From Streptomyces capillispiralis (GTDB lineage Bacteria > Actinomycetota > Actinomycetes > Streptomycetales > Streptomycetaceae): a stretch of 64,000 bases of DNA. Below the pieces are notes generated by a model that saw nothing but the letters and a program-made list of their open reading frames with translations, was not told the DNA's origin and searched no databases. Below are positions 8,177 to 17,247 of this stretch, piece after piece. The DNA lies in the NCBI RefSeq assembly GCF_007829875.1, contig NZ_VIWV01000001.1:2264501-2328500 (forward strand), given 5' to 3'. The position numbers and the translations under genes were made by a program. The number at the start of each line of letters is the position of its first letter. Within the stretch, counting starts at the first letter, position 1.

Positions 8177-9481
8177 CTACGAGATCCGCACCGGGTTCAC
8201 CACGTCGGCGATGAGGACGAGGAGGGTGAAGCAGACGAAGATCCCGGCCACCACGTAGGCCACCGGCATCAGTTTCGCCACGTCGAACGGGCCCGGGTCG
8301 GGCCGGCGCAGCACTTTGGCGGTGTTGCGGCGCAGCGACTCCCACAGCGCGCCCGCGATGTGCCCGCCGTCGAGCGGCAGCAGCGGGAGCATGTTGAACA
8401 GGAACAGGGAGAGGTTGAAGCCGGCGAGCAGCATCACGAACATGGCGAGCTGCTGGGACGCCGGGATGTCGAGGGTGGCGATCTCGCCGCCGACCCGGGC
8501 GGCGCCGACGACGCCCATCGGGGAGTCGGGTTCGCGGGGGCCGTCGCCGAAGGCCGCGTCCCACAGGGCGGGGATCTTGGAGGGCAGGGCGGCGAGGGAG
8601 TCGACGGCGTCGCCGACCCGGTCGGTCATCCACACCACGGACTCGCCGAGGTCCTGTTTGACGACGCCGTTGGCGGCGCTGAAGCCGAGGAAGCCGGCCT
8701 TGACGTACTCGCCCTCGACGTAGGCGCCGCTCGCGTCCTTCTTGGCGACCTGGTTGGTGGCGATCTTCGCCTGGAGGGTCACCTCCCGGCCGTCGCGGTC
8801 GACGACGATCGGCACGGCCCGGCCGGCGCTGTCGCGGATGAGGTCGGAGAGGGTGCCCCAGTCGTCGGTGCGGACACCGTCGAAGGCGACGATCCTGTCG
8901 CCCGCCTTCATGCCGGCGGCCGCGGCCGGGGACCGGGGGTCGGACTTCTCGCACTCGTCGCGGTTCTCGCTCTGCGAGATGACGCAGGGCGAGACCGAGC
9001 TGACGGTGGTGGTCTGCTGCTGGACGCCGAAGCCCATCAGCACGGTGAGGAACAGCACGACCGCGAGGATCAGGTTCATGAACGGGCCCGCGAACATCAC
9101 GACGACCCGTTTCCACGGCTTGCGCGTGTAGAACAGGCGTTTCTCGTCGCCGGGCCTGAGCTCCTCGAACGCGGCCGAGCGGGCGTCCTCGATCATGCCG
9201 CGCCAGGGCGAGGTGGAGCGGGCCTCGAGGCGGCCGTCGGGGCCGGGCGGGAACATGCCGATCATGCGGATGTAGCCGCCGAACGGGATGGCCTTGACGC
9301 CGTACTCGGTCTCGCCCTTGTGCCGGGACCACAGGGTCGGACCGAAGCCGACCATGTACTGCGGCACGCGGATGCCGAACATCTTGGCGGTGGACAGGTG
9401 GCCCAGCTCGTGCCAGGCGATCGAGAACAGCAGGCCTGCCGCGAAGACGACTATGCCGAGGATGAACATCAGGGTCGTCAT
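8177..9481 (-). CDS. M50 site-2 protease (RseP/RIP family)
   Basis: An intramembrane zinc metalloprotease of 434 residues. The first transmembrane segment (about residues 3-22) runs into HELGH at 24-28, the zinc-binding HExxH. A PDZ domain occupies the centre ([20 protein letters not shown]), and the second active-site motif [15 protein letters not shown] lies in a late membrane segment; a final hydrophobic helix ends the protein. Family members cleave membrane anti-sigma factors or other transmembrane substrates; the substrate here is unknown. The ATG at 9481 overlaps the dxr stop (ATGA), so translation is coupled to dxr, an arrangement widespread in bacteria. Confidence 0.93.
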   Translation of the reverse strand: MTTLMFILGIVVFAAGLLFSIAWHELGHLSTAKMFGIRVPQYMVGFGPTLWSRHKGETEYGVKAIPFGGYIRMIGMFPPGPDGRLEARSTSPWRGMIEDARSAAFEELRPGDEKRLFYTRKPWKRVVVMFAGPFMNLILAVVLFLTVLMGFGVQQQTTTVSSVSPCVISQSENRDECEKSDPRSPAAAAGMKAGDRIVAFDGVRTDDWGTLSDLIRDSAGRAVPIVVDRDGREVTLQAKIATNQVAKKDASGAYVEGEYVKAGFLGFSAANGVVKQDLGESVVWMTDRVGDAVDSLAALPSKIPALWDAAFGDGPREPDSPMGVVGAARVGGEIATLDIPASQQLAMFVMLLAGFNLSLFLFNMLPLLPLDGGHIAGALWESLRRNTAKVLRRPDPGPFDVAKLMPVAYVVAGIFVCFTLLVLIADVVNPVRIS

Positions 9482-10740
9482 GCATGCGCCTCCGCGCTCG
9501 CCGTCCGGACTGTCAGTTCGCGGGCCCTGGTCCGTGCCCAGGTCTCCGCTTCGAGGACGTCCGACACGGTCAGTGAGGTTCCCGTCGCCGGGGTGCCGTG
9601 CTCCTCGACCACCCGGGTGACGGTCTCCATGATGCCGTTGAAGGGCAGCGCGCCGGAGCGGAACGCCTCGACGCACTCCTCGTTCGCGGCATTGAACACC
9701 GCCGGGGCCGTGCCCGCGAGCTCGCCGACGTGCCGGGCGAGGTTCACCAAGGGGAACGCCTCGTTGTCGAGCGGGAAGAACTCCCAGGTGGACGCCTTGC
9801 TCCAGTCGAAGACCGGGGCCGCGTCGGGGACCCTCTCGGGCCAGCCGAGGCCGATGGCGATGGGCCCGCGCATGTCGGGGGGCGTCGCCTGGGCCAGTGT
9901 CGATCCGTCCGTGAACTCAACCATCGAGTGGACATACGACTGCGGGTGCACGACGACCTCAATGCGGTCGAAGGGAATGTCGTAGAGGAGGTGCGCCTCG
10001 ATGACCTCCAGGCCCTTGTTGACGAGCGTCGCGGAGTTGATCGTGATGACCGGGCCCATGGCCCAGGTGGGGTGGGCGAGGGCGTCCTCGACGCTGACGT
10101 CGGCCAGCTGCTCCTTGGTGCGGCCGCGGAAGGGGCCGCCGGAGGCGGTGACGACGAGCCGCTTCACATCGGCTCGGGTGCCGGCGGCCAGCGCCTGGAA
10201 CAGGGCGGCGTGCTCGGAGTCGACCGGGATGATCTGGCCGGGCTCGGCGAGCGCCTTGACCAGCGGGCCGCCGACGATCAGCGATTCCTTGTTGGCGAGC
10301 GCGAGGGTGCGGCCCGCCTCCAGGGCGGCGAGCGTCGGGGCCAGTCCGATGGAGCCGGTGATGCCGTTGAGGACGGTGTGGCAGTCGGAGGCGGCGAGGT
10401 CGGTGGCCGCGTCCTTCCCGGCCAGGATCTCGGGCAGCGGCTCCCCCGCCCCGTACTGCGCGGTCAGCGCCTCGCGCAGCGCCGGTACGACGTCCTCGCG
10501 GGCGACGGCGACCGTGCGCACCCTCAGCCGGCGGGCCTGCTCGGCGAGGAGGGCGACCCGGCCGCCGTTGGCGGACAGGGCGGTGACCCGGAAGCGGTCG
10601 GGGTGGCGCAGCACGAGGTCGATGGCCTGGGTGCCGATCGACCCGGTGGAGCCGAGGATCACCACGTCCTTCGGGCCGTCTCCCACCACGGGGTCGTACA
10701 CCAGGTGCGGATCGGCGAGGGGGGCTGGAGCGTCGGTCAT
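9478..10740 (-). CDS. dxr: 1-deoxy-D-xylulose 5-phosphate reductoisomerase
   Basis: Dxr converts DXP to MEP with NADPH, the committed step of the non-mevalonate isoprenoid pathway. The 420-residue protein has the NADPH-binding [13 protein letters not shown] near residue 30, [15 protein letters not shown], the metal- and substrate-binding [19 protein letters not shown] and the flexible-loop/active-site region [23 protein letters not shown], and [22 protein letters not shown]. The ATG at 10740 gives [15 protein letters not shown]; no conserved sequence is found upstream. It is the first gene of a two-gene operon with the M50 protease. Confidence 0.97.
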   Translation of the reverse strand: MTDAPAPLADPHLVYDPVVGDGPKDVVILGSTGSIGTQAIDLVLRHPDRFRVTALSANGGRVALLAEQARRLRVRTVAVAREDVVPALREALTAQYGAGEPLPEILAGKDAATDLAASDCHTVLNGITGSIGLAPTLAALEAGRTLALANKESLIVGGPLVKALAEPGQIIPVDSEHAALFQALAAGTRADVKRLVVTASGGPFRGRTKEQLADVSVEDALAHPTWAMGPVITINSATLVNKGLEVIEAHLLYDIPFDRIEVVVHPQSYVHSMVEFTDGSTLAQATPPDMRGPIAIGLGWPERVPDAAPVFDWSKASTWEFFPLDNEAFPLVNLARHVGELAGTAPAVFNAANEECVEAFRSGALPFNGIMETVTRVVEEHGTPATGTSLTVSDVLEAETWARTRARELTVRTASAEAHA

Positions 10741-10853
10741 GGACCCATTGTGTCGGGTCCCGGCCGCCGCGGGAGCGCCGCCCCGTCGGCCCGGGCGGGT
10801 GCACTCCCGCCCGGCGGGCACGGGCCCCGGGCGGCGTTCGGGGTCCGTGCGGG

Positions 10854-12794
10854 TCAGCGGATCGGGCGGTGCACGGTGGCCCCGGTGCTCGGGCCCGGGG
10901 AGGCGTCCGCGATCCAGGGGCCGTCGTCGGAGGGGTCGATGATGCCCTGCTCCAGCCACGCGTAGCCGCCGGCCAGGGTGTTCCTGACGACCTTGCGGTC
11001 GAGGTCGTCGGTGTTGGCCCACAGCCGGCCGAAGAGCTCGTCGACGCGGATGCGGGCCTGGCGGCAGAAGGCGTCGGCGAGCTGGTAGGCCTCGCGGCCG
11101 TGTTCGCCGCGGCTGCGCAGGTGTTCGGCGCGGACGCAGGCGGCGCTCATCGCGAACAGTTCGGCGCCGATGTCGACGATCCGGCCCAGGAAGCCCTGTT
11201 TGGTCTCCATCCGGCGCTGCCAGCGGGACATGGCGTAGAAGGTGGAGCGGGCCAGCTTGCGGGAGGTGCGCTCGATGTACCGCAGGTGCGGGGACAGGTC
11301 GATGCCGTGCCTGAACTCGCTGTAGGAGCCGGGGAGTTGCCCCGGCCCGGCGACGAGTTTGGGCAGCCACTTGGCGTAGAAGACGCCGGCTCCCGCGCCC
11401 GCCCTCGCCTTCTCGGTCAGCGACTTGTCGGGGTCGATGAGGTCGCCGGCGACCGAGAGGTGGGCGTCGACGGCCTCGCGTGCGATCAGCAGGTGCATGA
11501 TCTCGGTGGAGCCCTCGAAGATGCGGTTGATCCGCAGGTCGCGCAGGATCTGCTCGGCGGGGACCGCGCGTTCGCCGCGGGCCCGCAGGGAGTCGGCGGT
11601 CTCGAAGCCGCGTCCGCCGCGGATCTGGACCAGTTCGTCGGCCATCAGCCAGGCCATCTCCGAGCCGTACAGCTTGGCGAGGGCGGCCTCGATGCGGATG
11701 TCGTTGCGGTCCTCGTCGGCCATCTGGGAGGACAGGTCGAGCACGGCCTCCAGGGCGAAGGTGGTCGCCGCGATGAACGCGATCTTGGACCCGACGGCCT
11801 CGTGCAGCGCCACCGGCTTGCCCCACTGCTCGCGGGCCGCCGACCACTCGCGGGCGATCTTCAGGCACCACTTGCCGGAGCCCACGCACATCGCGGGCAG
11901 GGACAGCCGCCCGGTGTTGAGGGTGGTGAGCGCGATCTTCAGGCCCTGGCCCTCCTCGCCGATGCGGTGGGCGGCGGGGACGCGGACCCGGTGGAAGCGG
12001 GTGACGCCGTTCTCCAGGCCGCGCAGGCCCATGAAGGCGTTGCGGTTCTCGACGGTGACGCCCTCGGAGGCGGCCTCCACCACGAACGCGGTGATGCCGC
12101 CCCGGTGGCCCTCGGACCTCGGCACGCGCGCCATGACGACGAGCAGGTCGGCGACCACACCGTTGGTGGTCCACAGCTTCACGCCGTCCAGGACGTAGTG
12201 GTCGCCGTCCGGTACGGCCGTGGTGGCGAGCCGTGCCGGGTCGGAGCCGACGTCGGGCTCGGTGAGCAGGAAGGCGGAGATGTCGGTGCGGGCGCAGCGC
12301 GGCAGGAAGGTGTCCCGCTGCTCCTGGGTGCCGAAGAGCTTCAGCGGCTGCGGGACGCCGATCGACTGGTGGGCGGAGAGGAGCGCGCCGAGGGCGGGGT
12401 TGGCGGAGCCGACCAGGGCGAGGGCCTTGTTGTAGTAGACCTGGGTGAGTCCGAGGCCGCCGTACTTGGTGTCGATCTTCATGCCGAGGGCGCCGAGCTC
12501 CTTGAGCCCGGTGATCACCTCGTCGGGGATGCGTGCCTCGCGTTCGATGCGGGCTCCGTCGATCTTCGTCTCGCAGAAGTCGCGGAGCTTGGCGAGGAAC
12601 TCCTCGCCCCGCTGGGCCTCCTCGTCGGAGGGGAGCGGGTGGGGGTGGACGAGGTCGAGGCGGAAGCGGCCGAGGAACAGTTCCTTGGCGAAGCTGGGCT
12701 TGCGCCAGTCCTGCTCCCGGGCGGCCTCGGCCACCTGGCGGGCCTCGCGTTCCGTGACGGCGGGCCGGGACGGGGACTCGGGTACTGCGGACAT
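10854..12794 (-). CDS. Large acyl-CoA dehydrogenase (FadE-like)
   Basis: A FAD-dependent acyl-CoA dehydrogenase of 646 residues, longer than the usual 380 because of a C-terminal extension of about 200 residues, as in large FadE-type enzymes. The middle domain shows FLLTEPDVGSDPARLATTA and KLWTTNGVVADLLVVMAR; the catalytic-base region reads RINRIFEGSTEIMHLLIAREA. Expected role: the first oxidation of fatty-acid beta-oxidation. Start MSAVPESPSRPA at 12794. It stands alone; dxr follows after 113 bp. It is divergent from the LacI regulator, and the long shared upstream region has an imperfect operator-like palindrome at 12899. Confidence 0.92.
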   Translation of the reverse strand: MSAVPESPSRPAVTEREARQVAEAAREQDWRKPSFAKELFLGRFRLDLVHPHPLPSDEEAQRGEEFLAKLRDFCETKIDGARIEREARIPDEVITGLKELGALGMKIDTKYGGLGLTQVYYNKALALVGSANPALGALLSAHQSIGVPQPLKLFGTQEQRDTFLPRCARTDISAFLLTEPDVGSDPARLATTAVPDGDHYVLDGVKLWTTNGVVADLLVVMARVPRSEGHRGGITAFVVEAASEGVTVENRNAFMGLRGLENGVTRFHRVRVPAAHRIGEEGQGLKIALTTLNTGRLSLPAMCVGSGKWCLKIAREWSAAREQWGKPVALHEAVGSKIAFIAATTFALEAVLDLSSQMADEDRNDIRIEAALAKLYGSEMAWLMADELVQIRGGRGFETADSLRARGERAVPAEQILRDLRINRIFEGSTEIMHLLIAREAVDAHLSVAGDLIDPDKSLTEKARAGAGAGVFYAKWLPKLVAGPGQLPGSYSEFRHGIDLSPHLRYIERTSRKLARSTFYAMSRWQRRMETKQGFLGRIVDIGAELFAMSAACVRAEHLRSRGEHGREAYQLADAFCRQARIRVDELFGRLWANTDDLDRKVVRNTLAGGYAWLEQGIIDPSDDGPWIADASPGPSTGATVHRPIR

Positions 12795-12898
12795 GAGGCT
12801 CACCTGGCCGCGTATCGGGATGTATGGGGAGAAACGGCCCCCGGAGTGATCGTTTCGGATGATCCCGGGGTTTTCGCCACTGAAGGGTGCTACTCGAT

Positions 12899-12915
12899 CG
12901 TATGTACCTGATACG
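12899..12915. promoter_or_regulatory. Inverted repeat upstream of the acyl-CoA dehydrogenase
   Basis: CGTAT-N7-ATACG, about 105 bp before the dehydrogenase start and well apart from the LacI-type sites. Its size would suit a TetR-type fatty-acid regulator, but no such gene lies nearby. Confidence 0.3.
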
Positions 12916-13046
12916 GAGCGGACCCACCACCCTTCGTGCGGCCGTTCGGCCCATACCCTGACGGCGGCCGCCAGTAGGGGAGGTCGCGTCCGGCGCGCGG
13001 GTGGGCCACACTCGGCGTCTGCCCACGGGTGCTGGTTCCCCCTGAC

Positions 13047-13064
13047 TGTCGAAGCGCTTCGACA
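13047..13064. promoter_or_regulatory. LacI-type operator O1
   Basis: TGTCGAAGCGCTTCGACA, a perfect 18-bp palindrome with the central CG step typical of LacI/GalR operators. It lies about 75 bp upstream of the regulator's -10 box and 90 bp from a second copy, which would permit looping. Confidence 0.8.
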
Positions 13065-13122
13065 GCCTCTGGACACCCGCCAGGCTCCGGGGATACTGTC
13101 GGATCATCCTCGCCCGTCCTGA

Positions 13123-13128
13123 TATAAT
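13123..13128 (+). promoter_or_regulatory. -10 box of the lacI-type regulator
   Basis: A perfect TATAAT in very GC-rich sequence, 42 bp before the start codon. No good -35 hexamer is present at 16-18 bp, so an upstream element or activator may be needed. Operator O2 begins eight bases downstream and would cover the transcription start. Confidence 0.7.
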
Positions 13129-13136
13129 GGGCATCT

Positions 13137-13153
13137 TGTCGAAGCGCTTCACA
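13137..13153. promoter_or_regulatory. LacI-type operator O2
   Basis: TGTCGAAGCGCTTCACA, the same core as O1 with one imperfect outer position. Its place over the predicted transcription start indicates autorepression of the regulator. Confidence 0.8.
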
Positions 13154-13169
13154 CAGCTGGGAGAGCCGG

Positions 13170-14183
13170 ATGGTCACCCTCGCCGAGGTCGCCCAGCACG
13201 CCGGAGTCTCGGCGAGCACTGTGAGCTATGTCCTCAGCGGCAAGCGGTCCATCTCCGTGAACACCCGCCAGCGGGTCGAGCGGAGCATCCGCGAGCTCGG
13301 CTACCACCCGAACGCCGGGGCCCGCGCCCTGGCCAGCAGCAGGTCCAACATCATCGCGCTGATGGTCCCGCTGCGCCGGGACATCTACGTGCCGGTGATG
13401 ATGGAGATCGCCATCGCGGTCGCCACCACGGCCCGCACCCACGGGTACGACGTGCTGCTGCTCACCGGCGAGGAGGGCCCCGACGCGGTGCGCCGCGTCG
13501 CCGGCAGCGGACTCGCCGACGGCATGATCCTGATGGACGTCGAACTCGACGACGAGCGGCTGCCGCTGCTGCGGGAGACCGATCAGCCGGCGGTGCTGAT
13601 CGGACTGCCCGCCGACACCTCCGGCCTGACCTGCGTCGACCTCGACTTCAAGGCCACCGGCGCGCTGTGCGTCGACCATCTCGCGCAGCGGGGCCACCAC
13701 GACATCGCCGTCATCGGCGAGGCGCCGGCCGTCTACGAGCGGCACACCGGCTTCGCCGAACGCACCCTCGACGGAGTGCGCGCCCGTGCCCGGGAGCTGG
13801 GGATGCGGCTGCTGCACCGGCCGTGCGAGGGCGGGTACGACGCGATGGCGGTGACCCTCGCCCGGATCCTCGACGAACGCCCCGGCACCACGGGCTTCGT
13901 CGTGCAGAACGAGTCGGCGCTCGAACCGCTGCTCGCCCTGCTGCGGCAGCGGGGACGGGCCGTTCCCGAGGACGTCTCGGTGGTCGCGATCTGCCCGGAG
14001 CAGGTCGCCGTGCAGGCCTCGGTGCGGCTGACCTCGGTCTCCATCCCCGCGCAGGAAATGGGCCGGCGGGCCGTGGAACAGCTGGTCGCCAAGCTCGACG
14101 GGCGGGGCGGCGACGAGGTCGTCCTGCTCGCTCCCGAGCTGACGGTCCGCGCCAGTTCGGGCCCGGCACCGGCCGCGCCCTGA
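13170..14183 (+). CDS. LacI/GalR-family transcriptional regulator
   Basis: A 337-residue sugar-responsive repressor. The N-terminal helix-turn-helix is VTLAEVAQHAGVSASTVSYVLSG (residues 2-24) with the hinge region containing LGYHPNAGARALASSRS, followed by a periplasmic-binding-protein-like effector domain. ATG at 13170 has GGGAG six bases upstream. Two operators lie in its own upstream region and two identical cores lie on the divergent promoters of the transporter operon and the GH3 gene, so it is the likely repressor of the glycan locus, released by an imported oligosaccharide or sugar. It is convergent with the far end of that operon. Confidence 0.9.
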   Translation: MVTLAEVAQHAGVSASTVSYVLSGKRSISVNTRQRVERSIRELGYHPNAGARALASSRSNIIALMVPLRRDIYVPVMMEIAIAVATTARTHGYDVLLLTGEEGPDAVRRVAGSGLADGMILMDVELDDERLPLLRETDQPAVLIGLPADTSGLTCVDLDFKATGALCVDHLAQRGHHDIAVIGEAPAVYERHTGFAERTLDGVRARARELGMRLLHRPCEGGYDAMAVTLARILDERPGTTGFVVQNESALEPLLALLRQRGRAVPEDVSVVAICPEQVAVQASVRLTSVSIPAQEMGRRAVEQLVAKLDGRGGDEVVLLAPELTVRASSGPAPAAP

Positions 14184-14207
14184 CCGCTGCCTCCCCCAGG
14201 TGACGGA

Positions 14208-14249
14208 CCGCCCGCACCGGCCCCCGGGAAGCGGGAGCGGCGCGGGCGG
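14208..14249. terminator. Hairpin between convergent genes
   Basis: CCGCCCGC (14208-14215) pairs with GCGGGCGG (14242-14249) around a GC-rich interior that can fold further. It lies between the stops of the LacI gene and the GH12 gene and could end both transcripts. Confidence 0.5.
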
Positions 14250-14266
14250 CACGACGGCGCCCTCGC

Positions 14267-14980
14267 CTAGCCGCCCGAGACGGTCAGGTTGTTAGTGCGG
14301 AAGTCCAGGCCGCCGGACGACGAGGTGATCTCGTAGCCGAACTGCACGTCACCGATGGTCTCGTTGCCCATCCAGCGCTTGGTGTCCTTGATCCACTTCA
14401 GGACCGGGAGGATGTCGACGGTGCCGGAGTTCGAGTCCGAGGTGCGCAGGAACGAGAAGACCTCGTTGGCGCCGTTGTTGCCCTTGTAGACGTTCCAGGT
14501 GTGGCCGCCGAGGCTCACCGTGCCCTGGGCGGTGCCGAGCGGGCCCACCGCGCCGTTGTGGTTGACCCAGAGCATGATCTCGTAGTCGTAGTCCGTGTCC
14601 CAGATGTCGTACGAGGTGTTGTACGCGCCCGAGGACGGGACGGTGACGTTGTAGCTGCTGGTGAGCGAACCGATGGAGGTGATCGGCTTGTTGATCACCT
14701 TCTTGGCGTTCGGGTAGGACTTGATGCCGCCGGTGTCGGGGTGGTCGGCCCACACGCCCCAGTTGGTGCCGGAGTTGGCCCAGACGCACTGGGCGCCCGC
14801 GCCGGAACCCCAGATGTTGTTGTAGAGCGTGTAGCCGTTGAGGCTGGTGTTGCCCCACTGCTCGCAGGAGTTCCAGACGGCGGCGTGGGCGGGGGCGGAG
14901 GCGAGGCCGACCGTCGCGCCGAGCGCGAGGGCCGGCGCCAGCAGGACCTTGGTGATCCCGCTCAGGGTGCTTGGTGCCAT
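14267..14980 (-). CDS. Secreted GH12 endo-beta-glucanase / xyloglucanase
   Basis: A 237-residue retaining endoglucanase of family GH12, comprising a signal peptide (cleavage near AHAA, residue 34) and a single catalytic beta-jelly-roll; no carbohydrate-binding module. Family signature NSCEQWGNTSLNGYTLYNNIWG begins the mature protein. The nucleophile is probably E134 (YEIMLWVN) and the acid/base E217 (FGYEITS). GH12 enzymes cut mixed-linkage glucan, cellulose or xyloglucan; GH74 and GH95 neighbours favour xyloglucan. The ATG at 14980 has AAGGAA upstream. It is the last gene of the seven-gene operon, 35 bp after GH95. Confidence 0.92.
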   Translation of the reverse strand: MAPSTLSGITKVLLAPALALGATVGLASAPAHAAVWNSCEQWGNTSLNGYTLYNNIWGSGAGAQCVWANSGTNWGVWADHPDTGGIKSYPNAKKVINKPITSIGSLTSSYNVTVPSSGAYNTSYDIWDTDYDYEIMLWVNHNGAVGPLGTAQGTVSLGGHTWNVYKGNNGANEVFSFLRTSDSNSGTVDILPVLKWIKDTKRWMGNETIGDVQFGYEITSSSGGLDFRTNNLTVSGG

Positions 14981-15015
14981 GGCGTTCCTTCCATGGGTGG
15001 GGGGAATGGCGTCGG

Positions 15016-17247
15016 TCACCGCGCCTTCAGGGAGAGGACGCGGTCTTCTCCGGCGGCCAGGTCGAGCGGCTCGGCGCCGGCGGAAGTCCACAGGTCGATG
15101 CGGCAGGTGCGGGTCGGGTGGAGGACGGCGGTGGCGCCGTCCGGGGACCAGGTGAGGTCGAGTGCGGCGCCGAAGCGGGTGCGGACACCGGTGAGCCGTC
15201 CGCTCGGGTACGCGGCGAGCGGGGCGGGCAGCAGGGCCAGCCGGCCCGGTGTGGACTGCACGAGCGCCTCGATCAGCACGGCGGGCAGGGTGTGCGCGGC
15301 GTCGGCGTTGTAGACGTCGCGGCGCGGGTAGTGCGCGCTCATCAGGGAGGCGTGGAAGAAGTCGCCGTCGAGGACCTGGCCGAGCGCGTGGGCGACCCGC
15401 TCGCCGTCCCGGAGCCGGGCCGCGATCAGCGCGTGGTGGAGATGGCCGTGCGCGGAGTCGTTCTCGGCGCCGCGCAGTTCCAGGGCGCGGTGGGCGGCCG
15501 CGGCCAGGTCCGGGGTGTCGTAGGGGGTGATCTCCTCCAGCGGCCAGACGCCGTAGAGGTGGCTGAGGTGGCGGTGGTCGTAGGAGTCCTCCAGGCCCGG
15601 CCAGGCCCATTCGGCGAGGGCACCGTCGGCGTTGGTGCGGTGGGGCGGGAGGCGGTCGGCGAGTGCCCGCCGGCGGTCGGCGTCCCCGGGGTGGTAGGCG
15701 GCGGCGGTGAGCAGGGCGTGCCGGGCGGCGGAGAGGTCCATGGCCGCGTTGAGCGCGCCCCAGCTCGCGTTCGCCGGCCGGTTCTCGGGCGAGTAGGAGG
15801 GGACCACGACCGGCCGCCCCCGGGCGTCGGTCCGGGTGAGGAAGTCCTCGTAGAACAGGGCGGCTTCGGCGAGCGCTGCGGCGGTGTGCGGGTCGCGTCC
15901 GCCGTAGGTCTCGTCGTGGTCGACGAGGGGTTTGAGCAGCCAGTCGGCGCCGGCGGTCCACAGGTGCAGGGGGTACTCGCGGCTGAAGTGGTACGAGTGC
16001 CCCGACTCGCCGTCGCTGTGGGCGGGCGCGACCACGCCCCGGGTGCCGAAGACCGCGCGGGCGTTGTCCCGCCAGTCGGGCAGCTGGCGCCGGATCAGGG
16101 CGGCCAGTGCCTCGGTGACCTCGGGGAGGGCCGCGGCCGCGGCGGAGGCGGTCTGGAGGTTGAGGTTGGCGTCGTGGGTGAAGGCGCCGGCCCAGGCGGT
16201 GTCCCAGTCGCCGGTCCACAGTCCGGTGAGGCGGGGCGGGCACAGGCCGCTGGACGACAGCAGGTGGTAGCGGCCGGCCGCGAAGAGCCGTTCCAGCAGG
16301 GCGGCGCTGCGCGGCCGGGTGAGCAGCTCCGAGCCCGGCAGGGCCCGTTCGTCCGGGTCGGCGGCGAGGTCGAGGGTGACGCGCTCGTAGGCGGTGCGGT
16401 GCCGGGGCAGATGGCGGCCGAGGAGGTCGTCGTACGGGTGCCGCGGCCCGTGCGGGACGCCGTCGGATGCCGTGTGGAGCAGTTCCCGCAGGGCGCGGCC
16501 CTCGGCGGCCACGTCCGCGTCGCCGGTGTGCCGTCGCACCCGGGTGAGCAGCAGCACCGACCGGGCGCCCTCGACACGCACCCCCGGCGGGGCGAGCCGT
16601 GTGCGGCCGCCGGTGACGGCGGCCAGGGTGACACCGGTGTAGGCGAGGTCGCTGTCCGGGTAGCGGGCGCGCAGGCTCAGCAGCGCGCCCTCCGGGGTGA
16701 GGACGGCACCGTGGCCGACGCCCAGGCCGGTGGGGGCGCCGGGGAGCCGGTGGTCCAGGGTGAGGTCGAGGGTGAGCGCCGGGCCGGTGACGTACTGGAC
16801 GATCACGTCGTCGGCACGGGAGACGAAGACCCGGCTGGTCCAGCCGGTGACGGCGGCCTGAGCGACGCCGGTGGCGAAGTCGAGGGTGCGGCGGTATCCG
16901 TGCCGGTCCCCGTCGGTGTCCGGGCGGCGCAGGCGCACCTGGAAGGCCGGGTGGAAGGGGCGCACCCACTGCAACGGGCGGCCGTCGGTGAAGTCCTCGG
17001 CGGCCGTGAGGTCGCCGGACAGCAGCCGGTCCTGGAGGCCGGGCAGCCGGTCGGCCAGCCGGGGCGGCAACCGGTACGCGTCGTCGCCGCCCGGGCGGAC
17101 GAGCGTGTGATGGGTGACGACGGTCCGTTCGTCGTCCGGATCACCGAACACGAGGGCGCCGTGGTGTCCGTTGCCGCTCAGGAAGGCGTCCTCCCAGCGG
17201 GCGGCGGGCCGGGGCTCCCAGGTGCCGTGGACGGGTGCGGAGGTCAT
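15016..17247 (-). CDS. GH95 family glycosidase (probable 1,2-alpha-L-fucosidase)
   Basis: A 743-residue protein with GH95 layout: N-terminal beta-domain beginning WEDAFLSGNGHHGALVFG, then an (alpha/alpha)6 barrel. The family's activating asparagines appear as N361 and N363 in THDANLNLQ, and the acid glutamate as E488 in YSPENRP; YNADAAHTLPAVLIEALVQS corresponds to the segment carrying the last catalytic aspartate. GH95 enzymes release alpha-1,2-L-fucose (or L-galactose) from glycans such as xyloglucan. No signal peptide is present, so it should act on imported oligosaccharides in the cytoplasm. The start overlaps the GH42 stop (ATGA). Confidence 0.87.
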   Translation of the reverse strand: MTSAPVHGTWEPRPAARWEDAFLSGNGHHGALVFGDPDDERTVVTHHTLVRPGGDDAYRLPPRLADRLPGLQDRLLSGDLTAAEDFTDGRPLQWVRPFHPAFQVRLRRPDTDGDRHGYRRTLDFATGVAQAAVTGWTSRVFVSRADDVIVQYVTGPALTLDLTLDHRLPGAPTGLGVGHGAVLTPEGALLSLRARYPDSDLAYTGVTLAAVTGGRTRLAPPGVRVEGARSVLLLTRVRRHTGDADVAAEGRALRELLHTASDGVPHGPRHPYDDLLGRHLPRHRTAYERVTLDLAADPDERALPGSELLTRPRSAALLERLFAAGRYHLLSSSGLCPPRLTGLWTGDWDTAWAGAFTHDANLNLQTASAAAAALPEVTEALAALIRRQLPDWRDNARAVFGTRGVVAPAHSDGESGHSYHFSREYPLHLWTAGADWLLKPLVDHDETYGGRDPHTAAALAEAALFYEDFLTRTDARGRPVVVPSYSPENRPANASWGALNAAMDLSAARHALLTAAAYHPGDADRRRALADRLPPHRTNADGALAEWAWPGLEDSYDHRHLSHLYGVWPLEEITPYDTPDLAAAAHRALELRGAENDSAHGHLHHALIAARLRDGERVAHALGQVLDGDFFHASLMSAHYPRRDVYNADAAHTLPAVLIEALVQSTPGRLALLPAPLAAYPSGRLTGVRTRFGAALDLTWSPDGATAVLHPTRTCRIDLWTSAGAEPLDLAAGEDRVLSLKAR